A stretch of 64,000 bases of DNA from Mycobacterium genavense ATCC 51234 (GCF_000526915.1 NZ_JAGZ01000007.1:62001-126000); one strand, 5' to 3'; shown: positions 34,833 to 44,901, counted from the stretch's first letter. Translations and numbers: made by a program. Notes: generated by a model not told the origin, from the letters alone.

Positions 34833-36274
34833 AACCACGGACCGTCGTAGTCACCGGTTGCCCCACGGGCGAGATATGCACCGGAGCGATCCATCGCTGT
34901 TGCGCCGCCGCCGCACGGAAAGCTGTAGCTGCCTACGCACAAAGTGTTGGAACCAGTTGAAGTCTTGGGTCCTTCGGTGCGAAGCAGGACCCATCCGCCG
35001 TCCAGCTTCGCAAGCGGGCGCACGGACCATCCTGCGGACATGGTCTTCGATGTGCGGTAGTCGATCACCGGGTTGTCGGATTCATTCTTCAGATAGACAA
35101 GGTTTCCGCCGATATCCGCATCCGAAATTTTCAGGCCGCTGATCTGCTGGTCGCTCAATCCGAAGACTTCTTTCTTGGCGGTCGTGTCGAAGATCTTGAG
35201 ATACCCACCGCGACGGCTGTCACTGCCCGCCAAGATGATCGTGTCACCGTAGGTGAAGGCCTCCGCCAGCGCGGGAATCGTTGGGGAGGGAGCCATGCCC
35301 TGACTCATGTCGAGGTAGGGCGCGATGGGACCGGTGATGTCCCGTGTCCGTATGTCGAAATAGAAGACACCAGGCGCAAGATCCGCCGGGTCGACGGATG
35401 CTCCGGCCTTGGGAGTGGCTTGCACGTTGTGTTCGAGTAGGAAGCCATGATCTGCCGCGATGATATTGCCGAGGTTGCGGAATGTGCCGACTTCGGTCCC
35501 GTCGGCGCCACTGTGGAAATGCAAATCGAAAGTGGTGTAGGTGGGCCCTTTGATGGCGTTCTGCACGGCGTAACCGTCGTAGTTGATTCCCCTGATGCCG
35601 GTGTCGGGTGTTCGGTGCGACCTCGAGGTGCGCCTTCGTCTCAAGCGTATTGGGGTCGAAGAACGCAACCGAGAGCAAATCGGGTCACGACCAGTGGGCG
35701 ACCACGAACTCGCCAGAGGCTGGATAAATCGACCAGTTTGCGTCGACTTCGTTTCCGGGAGTCGGTGACGAAAACGGCTTTTTTGCTGTCGGTTGGGGAT
35801 TTGACGGATCAAAGGCGATGAGGTTGGTCTGTTGAGACTCCGGAGTCAACCCTTGGGACGGCGTCTTGGTAGTGAGCAGGTAGATGACCCGTTGCTTGCC
35901 GTCGTTGGTGGTCGCGACCGCGCAGCCCTGCGCCATCAGCTTCTCGCCGGCGGCGATCGCCGGATGCGGCAAGGCGATATTGTCGCCGGTTTGCGTATCG
36001 AAGATCTGGCCCGTTTGGGGGCGTTGGGTTGGACTGCGGGATCGCAACCCGCGTAGATCGTCGACGAGTTCCGCGGCAATCGATCACCCTGGGTGCCGGG
36101 CAGAGTCGCTCGTGTCGATCGCTGCGGTGCAGTCGACGTCGTCCCAGACGCCGGCGAACCCTGCGGGCCTTTCGCCGGCGAGCCGCACCCGAATAGTGTT
36201 GCGGCACAGGCGACTGCAACCGCGATGGTGCACCCATGTCGGGCAGTTGACTGTCGATGCGTTGGACGTGACAT
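34829..36274 (-). pseudogene. Large secreted lipoprotein, multiply disrupted
   Basis: ATG 36274 encodes a lipoprotein signal peptide (CTIAVAVACAATLFGCGSPA, lipobox LFGC) and a Ser/Thr-rich linker. A shift near 36030 leads to a frame with KTGQIFDTQTGDNIALPHPA and CAVATTNDGKQRVIYLLTTK. TGA at 35687-35685 (probably from CGA) and a shift near 35600 follow. The last frame (GINYDGYAVQNAIKGPTYTT to DGPWF) holds repeated blade-like segments suggestive of a beta-propeller. Function unknown. It overlaps the fadD end by 4 bp. Confidence 0.72.
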
Positions 36275-36442
36275 AAAGACTCCTAGCTTCCCGACACGAT
36301 CACGGGGGTCAAGATTGGGATGCCGTCGGATGATGATCGATCACTGTTGCCGCATCTAGGGAATTGGACCACATGGCGTGCCGGATCATCCGGGGTTTCG
36401 TCGGTCCCGCTCGATAATCTCGAGGCTACCGTGCCCGGCGTC

Positions 36443-39400
36443 TCACTCTTGGTCCGGCTGGATGACTCCGATGGTCTTGTTGAGCCAGTTGGGCGCCAGC
36501 CACGAGATCGCGGTGGCGCCCGCGGTGGCCCCCATCACGCCCGACCAGGCGATCGGTCCCAGTGGTGTGCATCCGAAGAATTGGCTGATCACCGGGGTCT
36601 GCACGATGCCGACCAGCACACCCGCGCTGCCCAGCGCGGTGGCCACGACGAGCGGGCTGTGCTGGCGCGTCAGCAGCGTCTGGGCCAGCTGCGTGGTCAC
36701 CAACGCCGTCAATCCCATTGTGGCCGTGCGCCGTTCGCTGCCGGGTGTCCAGCGCCCGATGGTCCAGGCGGCGGTCGCGCCCGCGGCCGTGACGACGCCG
36801 CGGGTGACGATCTGGCGCATCAGCGGGGCGTCGAGCGAGGGCCTGGGACCGGTCAACACCGCGAGACGGTGTGCGGCGCGGGCGTTTTCGGCCTGCTCCT
36901 CGGATTCGTACCCGGTCTCGTCGGGTTCGACGTACTGCGACGTGACGGCAACCGCCAGCGCGGGGAACATGTCGGTGAGCAGGTTCACCAGCAGCAACTG
37001 ACGGGTTCCCACCGGCGCGCGGCCCTGACCGAACGCGGTCCCGATGATGGTGAACAGCACCTCGCCGACGTTGCCGCCGACCAGGATCGTGACGGCGTCG
37101 CGAACACCGGCCCACATGCTGCGGCCCTCGACCAGCGCGTCGAGCAGCACACTCAGATCGCGGTCGGTCAGGACGATGTCGGCGGCGCTGCGGGCGGCCG
37201 ACGAACCGCGCCCACTCACCCCGATGCCCACGTCGGCCATCCGGATGGCCGCGGCGTCGTTGGCGCCGTCGCCGACCATCGCCGTCACCCGGCCGCAGCG
37301 CTGCAGCGCGGCCACGATCTGCACCTTCTGCTCCGGGCTGACGCGGGCGAACACCTGGACGTTGGAAACGACCTTGGCGGCGGCGTCCTCGTCGAGACCG
37401 GCCAGTTCGGCGCCGGTGATGACCCGCGCATCCGCCGGCAGCCCCAGCTGGCGGGCGATCGCCCGGGCCGTGATTGGGTGGTCTCCGGTGATCAGCACCA
37501 CCTCACGGCCGGCCGCCTCCAGCGCCTCGATCAACGGGCGTGACGATTCCCGTGCCGTGTCGGCCAGGCCGACGTAGCCCAGCAGCTCGAGATCGTGTGC
37601 GGTGGCGTCGACGGCGTCGACGTCGGTGTCCTTGTCGTGCGTGGTCCCGTTCGGCCACGGGCGGCGGGCCACCGCCAGCACCCGCAAACCCCGTTCGGCG
37701 AGGCTGCGCACCACCGCCTCGGCGTGCGCCCGGTCGGCCTCCGGGTCGGCGAACCGGCAGCGGGGCAGCACCACCTCGGGTGCGCCCTTGAGCATCAACA
37801 CCGGCTTGTCGGCCTCCGCGCTCAGGGTGCCGATCGCGGCGGCATAGCCACGACTGGACTCGAACGGCACCTCGGCTAGCAGCTGCCAGCCCGAATTGTT
37901 CTTGGTGAGAAGGAAACTCGCGGCGGTGATGATCGCCTCGTCGGTGGCGTGCGCGTGTCCTTGTCCGTCCTGGGGTTGGGGCGACGCCCAGGCCGCGGCC
38001 CGCAGCACCGCGGCCGAGCGCGGATCCTCGGCCTCCGAGAATGGATCGCCCGGCCGGGCGTCGTGCGGCATCGCGCACAGCACGCGCAGCCGGTTCTCGG
38101 TGAGCGTGCCGGTCTTGTCGAAACACACGGTGTCGACCCGGCCCAACGCCTCGATCGTGCGCGGGGAGCGGACCAGCACCCCATGCGACGTCAGGCGCTG
38201 CGCGGCGGCCAGCTGGGACAGCGTGGCCACCAACGGCAGACCCTCCGGCACGGCGGCCACGGCGATCGCGACACCGTCGGCGACGGCCTGCCGCAGCGAC
38301 GCGCGCCGCAGCAACGCCAGCGCCGTCACCGCGGCCCCGCCGGTCAACGTCAACGGCAGCACCTTGGAAGTGAGTTCGCGCAGCCGGGCCTGCACACCGG
38401 CCGCCGTTTCGACGTCGGCAACCGCCGAGATCGCCCGGTGCGCAGCGGTGTTGACCCCGGTGGCCACGACGATCGCGCGAGCGTGACCGGCGACGATCGT
38501 GCTGCCCTCGAACAGCATGCTCGCCCGCTCCGGGTCGTTGACGGCGACGGGCTCCACCTGTTTGTCGACCGGCAGCGACTCGCCGGTCAGCAGTGACTCG
38601 TCGACCTCGAGGTCCTCGGCCACCAGCAGTCGCGCGTCGGCCGGAACCACCTCGGGTGCGGCCAGGTCGATGACGTCACCGGGCCGCAGCGACTTGGCGG
38701 ACACCGTGACCGTGCGGGTGGCGCGCCGGGCCGCCTTCAGGCGGCGCCGGGTGGTGGCCACGGCGGGGACCGCGACCCGACGTACCAGCTGATCCTGCTC
38801 GGCGAACAGCTCGGCGGCCGCGGCCTCGGCCCGCAATCGTTGTGCCCCACCGGTTATCGCGTTGGCCGTCATGACGCCGCCGACCAGCAGCGCGTCGATG
38901 TTGCTGCCGACGATGGCCGACGCGGCGGCCCCCACCGCCAGAATCGGGGTCAGCGGGTCGGAGAGTTCGACCCGGGTGGCCGCGGCCAGCCGCGCCAGGT
39001 TGTGCAGCGGTCCGCGCAGTCCCGCGAAGGGTGGGCTGTAGGACAGGTCGTCGAGGCGGCGACGCCAGGACGGGGTCAAAGTCTCCACGGCCAGCGGTCG
39101 CGAACCGCCGGCCAGCCGCGCGTACACGATCTCGGGGTCCAGCGCGTGCCAGGCGGTGAGCGGCTGCGGGGTGGGGTCGGGCAGGCGCAGCACCCTGGCG
39201 GCTGAGAAGGTTCCGGCCACCAGCGCGGTGGCCGCGGCGGCGTTGACCGGGTTGAGCCAACGGCGGAAGTTCGCCGGGTTGCTGGACCGCTCCTGGTCGC
39301 TGCCGGTGACCAGCAGCAGACCGGCCAGCGTCGTACCGCCCTGGGCGAGATGTATCGCCGATTCGCTGGCCGCGCGGGCCACCGGAATCGCGGACAGGAT

Positions 39401-41278
39401 GCGCACGGCGTCGGCCAGGTCGGTGCCGGTGATGATGTCGGCGGTCCATGGGGTGGCGGCACGTGGATCATCAAGTGCCACACCGATATCGGCGATGGCC
39501 AAGGCGGCCAGCGTGTCGGTCGACGCGAAATCGCGGTGCACCGCGGTGATCAACAGCGCCGGGCCGCGATCGGCCCGCAGCTCGCGCACCACGGTCAGCA
39601 GCGGTGTGCCGGGCGGGTGCGTCGCGGCGACGCTGGCGGTCAGATCCTCGGTGCCGGCGACGTGACGCAGCACCACCCGGGCCCCGGTCCGGTTCGCGGT
39701 CTGCAGCAACGGAATCGCGTACGGGTCGACCTCCCAACCGACGTCGACCCTGCCGACGCATTCGCCGTCGACCATGAGGTCCGCACTTTCCAGACCCTGC
39801 GCGGGGGTGGCCGACGGACCTTGCACCGGAACCCATCTCAGGTGTGCGCCGGTAGCGGGCAGCTCGTCGTCGTCGGGCTCGGGCGCCTCTTCTCCGTGCA
39901 GCAGCGCGTCGGCGACCTCGTAAACCCGGTCGTCGTCCCACCCGGGCGCCTCGCCGACCGATTTCAGGACGGCGCGGTGGTCACCCCGCAGCGCAGCGCC
40001 GTCGATGACGACCACTTTCACCCGATCCAGCCGGCGCAGGGCGCCGGGGTCGAGAACCAGTTGCCCGCCGTTGGCCAGGCCGCGGCCCAGCGTCGAGGCG
40101 AATGCCTGCCGACCCATGTGCGCGGCGCGGGGCACGCCGGCCTCGATCGCGGCGGCCGCGTCTTCGGTGCCGCCGCCGGCCACCAGCGCACTGGCCGCGG
40201 CGATCAGCGAGCCGTTGGCCGCCGACTCGACATAGGCCTCCACCGGGTCGGCCATCGAACCCTTCTCGGTGTCCATCGCCGCGTCGATGGCTCCGCCGAC
40301 CACGACGTGCGAGGCTTCGCCCGCCGCCGCGGCGGCCCAGCTGTGCCGAGGCAGGTGGGATTTGGCGCCGGCCGAGGAGATGACCGGGACCACCGGCGCC
40401 TGCGGACGCTCGGGTGACGCCAGGTGCGGCTCGCGCTCGCGCCACACCCGACGGTGTGCCGCCGCCTCGGTGATCTGCAGCGTCCGTTGCGTCATATCGA
40501 GCAGCGGTGTGCCGAACGATTGGGTCAGCCCGTGCGCCGCCGCGGTCGTGGCGGCCAGCACGATATCGGTGCCCACCCGCCCCAGGCGGGACTCCAGGAT
40601 CGACACCATCCGGGGTTGATGGTTGATCAGGGCGGCGGCTGCCCGGGTGGTTTGCGGCGCGGCGGGCAGACGCGTCACCCGGCCGGTGACGGCGGCGGTC
40701 ATCGCGACGATGTCCATGGCCGCCGAGGTGAGCGGCACCAGAATTGCCAGCGGGTTGCCGGGGTCGGCGAACGGCGCGGAAATCGGTACGTCCGACTTCG
40801 TGGAAGCCAGGTCGGCGGCGATCGCGGCAACCGTCGATCGCACCTCGTCCAGGACGGCGTCGTAGTCTTCGGCGTCCTCGGCGAGTTCGAACACCAACCG
40901 GCCCAGGGAGCCCTCGACGTGGGCCTCGGCTACGCCCGGGATCCGGCGAACCGGCTCCTCGACGACGGCCGAGTACTCGTACCAGCGCGAGAACGGCAGC
41001 AAGGGATCCAGGTCCAGGTGCACCCGGCGACCGCTTTGCCAGCGCACCGGCGGGGCGATGGGGGCAGCAGACCCGTTGGATGACGGGGTGATTCCGAGGG
41101 CCCGGGTGGTGGAGTCGGCCATCGACTGCACCACGGGTCCGGCCAGTTCGACTACCGGGCTCGCCAGGAGCTGCACCGCACCCGCGGCGCCCGCCGCGGT
41201 GGACACGCCGGCTTTCACCAGCTGGGCCGCCCCGTCGGTGAGACCAGCGACGACGTTGGTTACACCCGGAATCTTCAT
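36443..41278 (-). CDS. ctpI: Giant P-type ATPase CtpI
   Basis: About 1611 residues, uninterrupted, matching the unusually long CtpI of M. tuberculosis (Rv0107c). The N-terminal 600 residues have Ala-rich helices and a degenerate ATPase-like part (VKVVVIDGAALRGDHRAVLK). The catalytic half has TGESLPVDKQVEP, the phosphorylation motif DKTGTLT with Asp1054, LKGAPEVVLPRCRF, the hinge GDGANDAAAIRMADVGIGVS and a C-terminal membrane domain. ATG 41278 follows AAGGA. The transported cation is unknown; the order of motifs resembles type II (calcium/magnesium) pumps. It lies next to metal-related genes. Confidence 0.93.
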   Translation of the reverse strand: MKIPGVTNVVAGLTDGAAQLVKAGVSTAAGAAGAVQLLASPVVELAGPVVQSMADSTTRALGITPSSNGSAAPIAPPVRWQSGRRVHLDLDPLLPFSRWYEYSAVVEEPVRRIPGVAEAHVEGSLGRLVFELAEDAEDYDAVLDEVRSTVAAIAADLASTKSDVPISAPFADPGNPLAILVPLTSAAMDIVAMTAAVTGRVTRLPAAPQTTRAAAALINHQPRMVSILESRLGRVGTDIVLAATTAAAHGLTQSFGTPLLDMTQRTLQITEAAAHRRVWREREPHLASPERPQAPVVPVISSAGAKSHLPRHSWAAAAAGEASHVVVGGAIDAAMDTEKGSMADPVEAYVESAANGSLIAAASALVAGGGTEDAAAAIEAGVPRAAHMGRQAFASTLGRGLANGGQLVLDPGALRRLDRVKVVVIDGAALRGDHRAVLKSVGEAPGWDDDRVYEVADALLHGEEAPEPDDDELPATGAHLRWVPVQGPSATPAQGLESADLMVDGECVGRVDVGWEVDPYAIPLLQTANRTGARVVLRHVAGTEDLTASVAATHPPGTPLLTVVRELRADRGPALLITAVHRDFASTDTLAALAIADIGVALDDPRAATPWTADIITGTDLADAVRILSAIPVARAASESAIHLAQGGTTLAGLLLVTGSDQERSSNPANFRRWLNPVNAAAATALVAGTFSAARVLRLPDPTPQPLTAWHALDPEIVYARLAGGSRPLAVETLTPSWRRRLDDLSYSPPFAGLRGPLHNLARLAAATRVELSDPLTPILAVGAAASAIVGSNIDALLVGGVMTANAITGGAQRLRAEAAAAELFAEQDQLVRRVAVPAVATTRRRLKAARRATRTVTVSAKSLRPGDVIDLAAPEVVPADARLLVAEDLEVDESLLTGESLPVDKQVEPVAVNDPERASMLFEGSTIVAGHARAIVVATGVNTAAHRAISAVADVETAAGVQARLRELTSKVLPLTLTGGAAVTALALLRRASLRQAVADGVAIAVAAVPEGLPLVATLSQLAAAQRLTSHGVLVRSPRTIEALGRVDTVCFDKTGTLTENRLRVLCAMPHDARPGDPFSEAEDPRSAAVLRAAAWASPQPQDGQGHAHATDEAIITAASFLLTKNNSGWQLLAEVPFESSRGYAAAIGTLSAEADKPVLMLKGAPEVVLPRCRFADPEADRAHAEAVVRSLAERGLRVLAVARRPWPNGTTHDKDTDVDAVDATAHDLELLGYVGLADTARESSRPLIEALEAAGREVVLITGDHPITARAIARQLGLPADARVITGAELAGLDEDAAAKVVSNVQVFARVSPEQKVQIVAALQRCGRVTAMVGDGANDAAAIRMADVGIGVSGRGSSAARSAADIVLTDRDLSVLLDALVEGRSMWAGVRDAVTILVGGNVGEVLFTIIGTAFGQGRAPVGTRQLLLVNLLTDMFPALAVAVTSQYVEPDETGYESEEQAENARAAHRLAVLTGPRPSLDAPLMRQIVTRGVVTAAGATAAWTIGRWTPGSERRTATMGLTALVTTQLAQTLLTRQHSPLVVATALGSAGVLVGIVQTPVISQFFGCTPLGPIAWSGVMGATAGATAISWLAPNWLNKTIGVIQPDQE

Positions 41279-41438
41279 TCGGTCATCCTTCAAATACGTC
41301 TGTCGCGCTAATGATCCTGGGGTGCTGGGGACCTGTCCACATCTGTACCCGAAGGCAGGCCGGGCGACGACACCAACGGCTTTGGTGGTTGGGGATTCGC
41401 TGGGTTAACAGCGGGTGTAATCGCGTCCTGTGGAAAGT

Positions 41439-42416
41439 TTACCGGCTGGACGGCAGATCGAACGTCGCGAACAACGCAGGGTCGAGGAAAATTGTGATGG
41501 CGGCGACGCCGCCGGTGCCGACAGTGATGACATGTGTGCCGACAGTGATGACATGTATCGAATGTGCCCGCATCACGCCGTCGGCGGCGCGGCGGTACTC
41601 GGCCACGGCCGGTTGGGCATTCGCGGCAGTCGGGATCATGACAATGTCACCGGGGGTTGTAAATGCGCGTGCGGCAAGGAATTCCAGCACGGTGTCGCGG
41701 CCGGTGAACCACACCGGCAGTGGCGGCATTTCAAGTTTGACGTCGGCCCGCAGCAGCTCGGTCAGCGCGGCCATGTCGGCGTTTTCGAATGCCGCACAGT
41801 AGCGGTCGAGCAATGCGCGGTGCTTGGCGTCGTCGGGCTCGACCGCGTCGTCCTCGGTGGGTGAGGCCTCGGCGAGCCGGGCCCGCGCCCGCTGCAGCGC
41901 GCTGTTGACCGAGGCGGGGGTGGTTTCCAGCAGTTCGGCAACTTCGGCGGCGCTGAACTGCACGACGTCGCGCAGTATCAGAACGGCACGCTGACGCGCG
42001 GGAAGTTCCTGCAGCGCCGTCATCACGGCCAGCCGCACGCTGTGCCGCGCCGTCACACTGTCTTCCGGGGTCGCGAACACGTGCGTATCCGGAATCGGTT
42101 CCAGCCATTGATGGGCGGCGCCGGCGCCGTCGAGATCGGTGTCCGGGTCGATGGAGCCGTCGCCCAGGCCGGCCGGCAGCACCCGGCGGGCGCGGTTCTC
42201 CAGCGCGCGCAGGCACGCCCTGGTGGCGATGCGGTACAGCCAGGTGCGCAGCGCGGCGCGCTCCTCGAATGCCTGATAACCGCGCCAGCCGCGCAGATAG
42301 GTCTCCTGGACGAGGTCTTTGGCGTCGTGCACCGAGCCGAGCATCCGGTAACAGTGCGCGATTAACTCGCCGCGATACGGGGCGGCCTGCTCGATGAAGT
42401 CCTCCTGAGCCGGCAC
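41439..42416 (-). CDS. ECF sigma factor with a C-terminal SnoaL domain (SigG/SigJ-like)
   Basis: 325 residues. Sigma-2 (residues 8-75) has LIAHCYRMLGSVHDAKDLVQ, then ETYLRGWRGYQAF. The linker carries WLEPIP at 104-109, and sigma-4 (125-185) has LPARQRAVLILRDVVQFSAA and SALQRARARLAEA. The SnoaL-like tail (195-320) has the regulatory role of a missing anti-sigma factor in this class. A 21-bp tandem duplication adds seven residues (HVITVGT twice) near its end. The divergent SDR and DUF899 genes are likely targets. Confidence 0.88.
   Translation of the reverse strand: MPAQEDFIEQAAPYRGELIAHCYRMLGSVHDAKDLVQETYLRGWRGYQAFEERAALRTWLYRIATRACLRALENRARRVLPAGLGDGSIDPDTDLDGAGAAHQWLEPIPDTHVFATPEDSVTARHSVRLAVMTALQELPARQRAVLILRDVVQFSAAEVAELLETTPASVNSALQRARARLAEASPTEDDAVEPDDAKHRALLDRYCAAFENADMAALTELLRADVKLEMPPLPVWFTGRDTVLEFLAARAFTTPGDIVMIPTAANAQPAVAEYRRAADGVMRAHSIHVITVGTHVITVGTGGVAAITIFLDPALFATFDLPSSR
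41515..41556. repeat. 21-bp perfect tandem duplication within the sigma factor gene
   Basis: Two exact copies of a 21-bp unit (41515-41535 and 41536-41556) lie in the SnoaL tail of the ECF sigma factor. The length is a multiple of three, so the frame is kept and seven residues are repeated in a strand of the regulatory domain. It looks recent because the copies are identical. Confidence 0.9.
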
Positions 42417-42574
42417 GGGCGGTCTGCTATGTCTGGTGGGCCGAAACGCTACTCCTGCTACAGAGACGTCGGGCCGGCGAAATTCATCGCCCCGCGGCCG
42501 ATTAATTCGGTCGACGTGCCGTATCTGAACCAGTGGATGTCTGAGCAGAGTTCACCGAGGAAGCGAGTACAAAA

Positions 42575-43330
42575 ATGAACCGGCCCAACCAGAAACTTGC
42601 GGGCACCACCGCGATCGTGACCGGGGCGAGTCGTGGATTCGGTCGCGCCATCGCGGCCGCGCTGACCGAAGCCGGCGCCGAGGTCGTCGGCGTCGCACGC
42701 ACCGCCGTCCTGCTTGACGAGGTTCGCGGTGAACTCGGCGCCGTCGCGCTGGTGGTCGCCGACGCCGCCGACCCGGCCGCGGCCGGTGAGCTGATCGACA
42801 AGCACAACCCGCGCACGCTGGTGCTGTGCGCCGGCGCCGCCCCGCGGATGGCCCCGCTGCAGCAGCAGAGCTGGGAAACCTTCAGCGCCAATTGGAATGT
42901 GGATGTCGCGCAAGCGTTTCACTGGACCTGCCACGCGCTGGCGCGCCCGCTGGCGCCGGGCAGCGCGGTCATCCTGATGTCCAGCGGCGCCGCGGTCAAC
43001 GGGTCGTCACTGTCCGGCGGCTATGCGGGAGCGAAGTCGGCGGTGCGGTTCATCGCCGGCTATGCGGCGGGGGAGTCGGACCGGGCCGGGCTGGGAATCA
43101 CCTTCGTCTCGATCCTGCCGCGGCTGACGGCGGCCACCGAGCTGGGCGCCAACGCCGTGGCGGCCTACGCCGAGCGTCAAGGCGTCGACGTCGACACCTT
43201 CGTCGCGTCGACCGGACCCGCGCTGACCGTCGAACTCGTCGGCACCTCGGTAGCGGCGATCGCCGCCGGCGAGCCCGGTCAGCGCGGCGCCTATCTGGTC
43301 ACCGCGTCGGGACTGTCCCGGTTGAACTGA
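42575..43330 (+). CDS. Short-chain dehydrogenase/reductase, intact
   Basis: 251 residues: TTAIVTGASRGFGRAIAAAL, then LVLCAGAAPRMAP, VILMSSGAAVNGSSLSGGYA (Ser and Tyr) and GAKSAVRFIAGYAA (Lys). GAGGAAG lies about ten bases before ATG 42575. It is divergent from the sigma factor, separated by 158 bp, and followed by DUF899 with a 25-bp gap. Sigma factors with SnoaL tails commonly sit next to oxidoreductase genes they activate. Confidence 0.88.
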   Translation: MNRPNQKLAGTTAIVTGASRGFGRAIAAALTEAGAEVVGVARTAVLLDEVRGELGAVALVVADAADPAAAGELIDKHNPRTLVLCAGAAPRMAPLQQQSWETFSANWNVDVAQAFHWTCHALARPLAPGSAVILMSSGAAVNGSSLSGGYAGAKSAVRFIAGYAAGESDRAGLGITFVSILPRLTAATELGANAVAAYAERQGVDVDTFVASTGPALTVELVGTSVAAIAAGEPGQRGAYLVTASGLSRLN

Positions 43331-43355
43331 CATCGAGCGAAAGGCGGACAACGCA

Positions 43356-44096
43356 ATGGACACACCACCGATCGTGTCGGCGCAGGAGTGGGCGGCCGAG
43401 CATCAGCGGCTGCTGGTCAAGGAGAAGGAGGTGCTGCGCGCCCACGATGCGCTGGCCGCCATGCGCCGACGCATGCCGTGGCTGGCCGTGGACAAGCACT
43501 ACGAATTCGACGGGCCGGACGGCCGGGTGAACCTGCTCGAGCTCTTCGACGGCCGGCGCCAATTGATCGTCTATCGCGCCTTTTTCGGGCCCGACGTGCA
43601 CGGCTGGCCCGACCACGCCTGCCGCGGCTGCTCGATGATCGCCGACCACATCGGGAACCTCGCCCATCTCAACGCGCGCGACACCACGCTGGTGTTCGCC
43701 TCGCGAGCACCCCAGCCCGACATCGAGCGTCTCAAGGCGCGGATGGGCTGGCAGATGCCGTGGCACACGATCACGGACGGCTTCGATGTCGACTTCGGTG
43801 TGCACGAGTGGCACGGCACGAACGCCTTCATCCGGGACGGCGACCGGGTTTTCGCACCTAACTTCATCAACAACCGGGGCGACGAGGTGCTGGGCAACAC
43901 CTGGAGCTTCCTGGACATGACGGCGCTGGGGCGCCAGGAGGACTGGGAGGACTCGCCGCCGGGGTACCCGCAGACCGCGCCGTACGAGTGGTGGGACCGG
44001 CATGACGCCTACGGGCAGCACGAGCCGTCGCGGTGGTTCGGCGAACCCGACCCGGACGATCCCAACGACCAACGGCCGCCGCGTAAACGAGTTTGA
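43356..44096 (+). CDS. DUF899 (thioredoxin-like) family protein
   Basis: 246 residues. The DUF899 core is present: LLVKEKEVLRAHDALAAMRR, then PWLAVDKHYEFDGPDG, LLELFDGRRQLIVYRAFFGP and CRGCSMIADHIGNLAHLNAR with a redox-like Cys-x-x-Cys. The C-terminal WSFLDMTALGRQEDWEDSPP is family-typical. A role in redox or dithiol chemistry is inferred from the fold only. It is co-directional with the SDR and ends 27 bp before a strong terminator hairpin. Confidence 0.88.
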   Translation: MDTPPIVSAQEWAAEHQRLLVKEKEVLRAHDALAAMRRRMPWLAVDKHYEFDGPDGRVNLLELFDGRRQLIVYRAFFGPDVHGWPDHACRGCSMIADHIGNLAHLNARDTTLVFASRAPQPDIERLKARMGWQMPWHTITDGFDVDFGVHEWHGTNAFIRDGDRVFAPNFINNRGDEVLGNTWSFLDMTALGRQEDWEDSPPGYPQTAPYEWWDRHDAYGQHEPSRWFGEPDPDDPNDQRPPRKRV

Positions 44097-44123
44097 TCGC
44101 CGGAATTAGGCCCGAACAACACG

Positions 44124-44162
44124 AATGCGCGGTAGCCGTCCCCGGCTACCGCGCATTATTTT
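44124..44162 (+). terminator. Rho-independent terminator after the SDR-DUF899 operon
   Basis: AATGCGCGGTAGCCG (44124-44138) and CGGCTACCGCGCATT (44143-44157) form a perfect 15-bp stem with loop TCCC, followed by ATTTT. It is among the best intrinsic terminators in the window. It sits between the operon and a convergent small gene and may serve both. Confidence 0.85.
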
Positions 44163-44180
44163 CCGGCGCGTGAATTCGCT

Positions 44181-44414
44181 TTACAGAATTCGGTGCTGCG
44201 CCCGGTCGACCTGGTATCCGGCCGGAAAGGACTTCTCGATGACCTGCAGCTGGTGGTCCACCCGGGACTCCAGTTCGAGAACTACGCAGCTATCGCCGAG
44301 GGATTTCGATTCGAGAACAATGTACCGCTGGCCACAATCGGTGATCGGGTCGCCCGAGTGCAATTTCTCGACCGTTACCGACTCCGGAGTTGCATCTGCC
44401 TCCATCCCTGCCAC
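44181..44414 (-). CDS. Small hypothetical protein (77 aa)
   Basis: Starting at GTG 44414 or ATG 44405 (MEADATPESVTVEKLHSGD), it shows alternating beta-strand pattern (CGQRYIVLESKSLGDSCVVL) and a basic C-terminus. There is no signal peptide or membrane segment, and no family I recognise. Codon use is normal for the genome and it ends just beyond the bidirectional terminator, which supports a real gene. Confidence 0.55.
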   Translation of the reverse strand: MAGMEADATPESVTVEKLHSGDPITDCGQRYIVLESKSLGDSCVVLELESRVDHQLQVIEKSFPAGYQVDRAQHRIL

Positions 44415-44448
44415 GTTAGGTCAATTCCGCGAGTGAGGGAATAGACCG

Positions 44449-44820
44449 CTAGGCGTTGTCGGCGTGGCGCTGCTTGAAAAACACGCTGACCCGCGCGATC
44501 AGGCCGTCGTCGTCTTGCTCGAACAGGATGCACTCGGGCCACGTCGTCGCGACGCCGTCGATCTCGAACGTCTCGGACAACTCGGCGAACGCCACCCGGG
44601 CGTCCACGTGCGAGACCCACTGCACCTGTAACCGGTGGCCCTCGAGATTGGTGCATACCTTGCGCAGATAGGCGACATAGTGCGCCTTGCCGTCGACGAC
44701 ATCGCAGAACGGACCCTCTCGGGTCAGGCCTTCCTCGGCGATGGTGTCGGCCAGTCCGTCCCAGTCGTGGGCGGCCAGGCATGCCAGGTAGCGCTCGACC
44801 ACTTGTCCGTGGGTGCCCAT
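44449..44820 (-). CDS. SnoaL/NTF2-like family protein
   Basis: 123 residues from ATG 44820: GQVVERYLACLAAHDWDGLA, then DTIAEEGLTREGPF and CILFEQDDDGLIARVSVFFK. This is the typical alpha+beta cone fold of SnoaL-like proteins, which bind or isomerise small molecules. The longer upstream frame lacks coding character. It is divergent from the SRPBCC gene at 44902. Confidence 0.82.
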   Translation of the reverse strand: MGTHGQVVERYLACLAAHDWDGLADTIAEEGLTREGPFCDVVDGKAHYVAYLRKVCTNLEGHRLQVQWVSHVDARVAFAELSETFEIDGVATTWPECILFEQDDDGLIARVSVFFKQRHADNA

Positions 44821-44901
44821 GTCGCCTCCGCTCCGCTGCCTGCGCCGAGCGTAACGCCAGAGGGTCGCCGTGCCGCTACCCTCGCGGGCTAGATTTCCTT
44901 C

